Assembly: GCA_964531695.1 (NCBI GenBank)
Contig: CAZHEH010000002.1
Coordinates: forward strand, 62,001-126,000
Origin: JAGXKT01 sp964531695
GTDB taxonomy: Bacteria; Planctomycetota; Phycisphaerae; SM23-33
DNA: 64,000 bases
Reading direction: 5' to 3'
Shown: positions 61,883 through 64,000 of the stretch, piece after piece
How the letters are laid out: each line of letters opens with the position of its first letter
Numbering within the stretch: position 1 is the first letter of the stretch
Made by a program: the position numbers and the translations under genes
Notes under the pieces: model-generated
Told to the model about the DNA's origin: nothing
What the model saw: only the letters and a program-made list of their open reading frames with translations
The model's database searches: none

Positions 61883-62557
61883 GTGGCGAAGGTGTGCGTC
61901 ATCCTTCCGGCCGCGGGGGCGGGGACGCGCTTCGGCGCCCGGATGAAGATTCTCGAGCCGCTGGCGGGCGAGCCGGTGTTCCTGCGTTCGATCCGCCTGT
62001 TCGCCGGTCGGGGCGACGTTCGGCAGGTGCTGCTGGTCCTCTCGGAGGACGGCCGGGCGGAGGTCGAGCAACGCTTCGCGGGCGAGTTGGCGGAGCTTGG
62101 CGTCGAGTTGGTTACCGGGGGCGCCACGCGGACGGAGTCCGTACGGAACGCGCTGGCGCGCGTGGCGGACGATGCCGAGATGGTCTGCATTCACGATGCG
62201 GTCCGCCCGTGCACGCCGGCCGAGCGGATCGACGCGGTCTTCGCCGAGGCGGGGCGGACCGGCGCCGCGCTGCTGGCGGTGCCGGTGCAGGCGACGTTGA
62301 AGCGCGAGGGCACCGAGCGGCTTGTCGCGGCGACGGTGAACCGGCAGGGGCTGTGGGCCGCTCAGACGCCGCAGGTGTTCGCCGCGGACCTGCTGCGCGA
62401 GGCGTACGCGGGCGGGGCAACGGCCACGGACGACGCGGCGCTCGTGGAAGCGCTGGGCCGGCCGGTGCGGCTCGTGCCGGGCTGCCCCGGAAACGTCAAG
62501 ATCACCACGCCGGCGGACCTGGAGCTGGCCGCGGCCGTGCTGGGGAGGCGGACGTGA
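61883..62557 (+). CDS. ispD: 2-C-methyl-D-erythritol 4-phosphate cytidylyltransferase
   Basis: 224 residues. The third step of the non-mevalonate isoprenoid pathway, transferring CMP to methylerythritol phosphate. The nucleotide-binding block is LPAAGAGTRFGARMK near residues 9-23, followed by LEPLAGEPVFLRSIRLF, the TGGATRTESVRNAL block, the HDAVRP motif near 110 and WAAQTPQVF. All are family hallmarks. The start is GTG at 61883, with ATG absent. It is 5 nt behind the GH38 gene and overlaps the next gene as GTGA. Confidence 0.95.
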   Translation: MAKVCVILPAAGAGTRFGARMKILEPLAGEPVFLRSIRLFAGRGDVRQVLLVLSEDGRAEVEQRFAGELAELGVELVTGGATRTESVRNALARVADDAEMVCIHDAVRPCTPAERIDAVFAEAGRTGAALLAVPVQATLKREGTERLVAATVNRQGLWAAQTPQVFAADLLREAYAGGATATDDAALVEALGRPVRLVPGCPGNVKITTPADLELAAAVLGRRT

Positions 62558-63054
62558 AGGTCGGCCTCGTCTCGGATTCGCACGGCGACGTGCGGCGGCT
62601 CAACGCGGCCCTGTCGGCGCTGGCCGGTCGCGGTGCGGAGGCGGTCGTCCACTGCGGGGACATCGGCTCGGCGGAGTGCCTCGGCCTTCTGGGCGGCAGC
62701 GGGCTCGTCGCGGCGGCCGTCGCGGGCAACATGGACCGGCATCCGCGACGCCTGGCCGCCACGGCCGAGCGCGCGGGCGTGCAGTTCTCGGAGCGGCAGA
62801 TCGAGCTGGACCTCGGCGGCGGGCGGCACCTGGCGGCGACGCACGGCCACGACGCGTCGTTGCTGGAGGAGCTGATCCGCGGGCAGCAGTTCCCGTACGT
62901 CTGCCACGGGCACACGCATCGCCGGCGCGACGAGCGCTACGGTCCGGTCCGCGTGATCAACCCCGGCGCGCTTCGCCACCCGCGCGGGCATACGGGCCCG
63001 AGCGCGGCCGTGCTGGACACCGACGCCGATGCCGTGGAGTGGCTATCGGTCTGA
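62554..63054 (+). CDS. YfcE/MJ0936-type metallophosphoesterase
   Basis: 166 residues, calcineurin-like phosphoesterase with two metal ions. Metal-ligand motifs are SDSHGD (near 7-12), VVHCGDIGS, GNMD (near 55), ATHGHD and CHGHTHRR. The NPGALRHPRG block near the end is characteristic of the MJ0936/YfcE group. Native substrate unknown. GTG start at 62554, GGGGAGG 5 nt upstream, overlapping ispD. It ends 12 bp inside the convergent membrane-protein gene. Confidence 0.93.
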   Translation: MKVGLVSDSHGDVRRLNAALSALAGRGAEAVVHCGDIGSAECLGLLGGSGLVAAAVAGNMDRHPRRLAATAERAGVQFSERQIELDLGGGRHLAATHGHDASLLEELIRGQQFPYVCHGHTHRRRDERYGPVRVINPGALRHPRGHTGPSAAVLDTDADAVEWLSV

Positions 63055-64000
63055 TGCGGGCCGGCTGCTGGCCCGCCCGGCGCGTCGCAGGTACACCTCC
63101 ACCCGCGCCTCCCGACATCGCGTCCAGAAGAGCAGTTCGCCTCGCTCGCGCAGGGCCCTGCGCAACGGGCCCGGCGGACGGACACCTCCGCTCGGCGCGC
63201 AGTACTTGCTGTCCCAGTAGAAGAGCGTGCCCGGCTCCGCCCGCCGCCACATCCGGCATGCCTGCTCATTCGTGTATGCCCGGATGACGGTCGGAATCCG
63301 GTAGTAGAGCAGCACATGCTTGGTGATCGCCGGCCGGCTGCCCATGCCGCGGGCTTCCACGTCCTCGATGCTGCGCTCCAGGGCCGCGTGCATGCCGTCC
63401 CAGGTGTTGTCCATCTGAAGCGGACGCACCTGCACCACGGCCTGCGCGGCGGTCATCGCCAGCAGCACGCCCGCCGCGGCCCGGCCGGGCCGGACCCGGC
63501 GGACGCCCGGCAGCAGCGCGGCCGCCGCTAGCACAGCGGCGAGGCCCGTGAAGCCCCACGCCAGCGCGCGGACCTGACCGTAGTTCGGCGAGATGACCCA
63601 GTGATAGGAACGGAACGCGGACCAGAGCACCAGCGTCGCCGCCGCCAGGGACGCCGGCACGGCTGCGCGGTTTCTTCCGTTCCACATCGCGCGGAGCCCC
63701 GCAGCGGCCAGCACGGCAAACAGCGCCGCGCCCGGCACGAGGAACCGCGCGTAGCCGCCGGAGGCGAAGAGGCCGAAGTAGTAGATCAGCCCCTGCAAGC
63801 CGACGAGTCCGAACCCGAGCGCCGCGACCAGCCCGGCCCGCCGCTTCAGTGCCATGCCGCCCGCGACGGACAGCGTGAAGATCCCGAGCGTCGACGCCTC
63901 GGCCCATCGCATGAGGTAGTGGTTCCACGCGCCGCGGCCGTAGCGGTCCGTGTGCTCACGGAAGAGCACGTACAGCGGGGAGGACTCCGGCGGGAGTTGC
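63043..64000 (-). CDS. Multi-pass membrane protein, 5' end cut by right edge
   Basis: The frame is open to the edge (visible residues before the GTG at 63969 read LPPESSPLY and clearly continue the protein), so 319 codons are visible and the N-terminus is missing. Several membrane helices are present, for instance FGLVGLQGLIYYFGLFAS and SLAAATLVLWSAF. The pattern of an ESSPLY then repeated helices and a soluble tail recalls the C-terminal part of the ArnT/PMT-type glycosyltransferases (GT-C), but no diagnostic motif is visible here. Convergent with the phosphoesterase gene. Confidence 0.7.
   Translation of the reverse strand, partial: QLPPESSPLYVLFREHTDRYGRGAWNHYLMRWAEASTLGIFTLSVAGGMALKRRAGLVAALGFGLVGLQGLIYYFGLFASGGYARFLVPGAALFAVLAAAGLRAMWNGRNRAAVPASLAAATLVLWSAFRSYHWVISPNYGQVRALAWGFTGLAAVLAAAALLPGVRRVRPGRAAAGVLLAMTAAQAVVQVRPLQMDNTWDGMHAALERSIEDVEARGMGSRPAITKHVLLYYRIPTVIRAYTNEQACRMWRRAEPGTLFYWDSKYCAPSGGVRPPGPLRRALRERGELLFWTRCREARVEVYLRRAGRASSRPASDR

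Overview
The window is about 64 kb of GC-rich DNA from a diderm bacterium. It most resembles a member of the Planctomycetota, perhaps Phycisphaerae-like. That placement is inferred from the gene families: duplicated DUF4159, a MoxR/DUF58/BatA/DUF4175 cluster with PQQ-propeller and terpene-cyclase-fold proteins, DUF6785/6784 and DUF6268 membrane proteins, and many small lipoproteins. No rRNA gene is present to confirm it. No phage, plasmid, transposase or CRISPR locus is visible, and both tRNA genes lack an encoded CCA.

Left part (1-7.4 kb): a lipoprotein cut by the window edge, argG, tRNA-Ala(GGC), a flavodoxin-like protein, and an Mla/MCE lipid-transport operon (HEAT lipoprotein, STAS, MlaE, MlaF, MlaD) behind a good sigma70-type promoter. 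At 7.6-8.2 kb lies the most striking element: four tandem RNA-like units of 75-80 nt. Each has two hairpins and a terminator-like T tract. The stems co-vary, and the second loop is almost invariant and carries CUCCUCCUU, a copy of the anti-Shine-Dalgarno tail of 16S rRNA. I propose a tandem family of small regulatory RNAs, analogous to (not shown to be related to) the CcsR/cuckoo RNAs of Alphaproteobacteria.

8.2-16.8 kb: a double-DUF4159 protein, a TPR lipoprotein, a phospholipid-scramblase-like protein behind a 20-bp perfect palindrome, a Xer-type recombinase, a small unknown protein, tatC, a TatA-type gene and a DUF6785-type membrane protein. 16.8-24 kb: a small lipoprotein, then an envelope export module (ArsR regulator, RND/MMPL transporter, LolA-like protein, beta-barrel), and a CBS-pair protein. 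24-25.5 kb is largely non-coding. It holds an AT-rich island with a perfect DnaA-box match, tRNA-Ile2(CAU), and a small GIY-YIG gene flanked by hairpins and a 16-bp direct repeat.

25.5-34 kb: an aldo/keto reductase, a beta-barrel, a sterol-desaturase-family protein, a 2H phosphoesterase, nadC, birA, a large multi-pass membrane protein and a DnaJ-type zinc-finger protein without a J domain. 34-55 kb: one long co-directional cluster of nine genes with tight or overlapping junctions: a PQQ-propeller/TPR/CBM9-like giant, a squalene-cyclase-fold protein, MoxR, DUF58, two BatA/VWA membrane proteins, a DUF4175-like protein, a coiled-coil protein, a TPR protein and an NPCBM protein. It looks like a large periplasmic or surface complex with a MoxR chaperone. 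folE follows. The right end carries a LarA-like protein, a methyltransferase, a GH38 alpha-mannosidase, ispD, a metallophosphoesterase, and a multi-pass membrane protein cut by the right edge.
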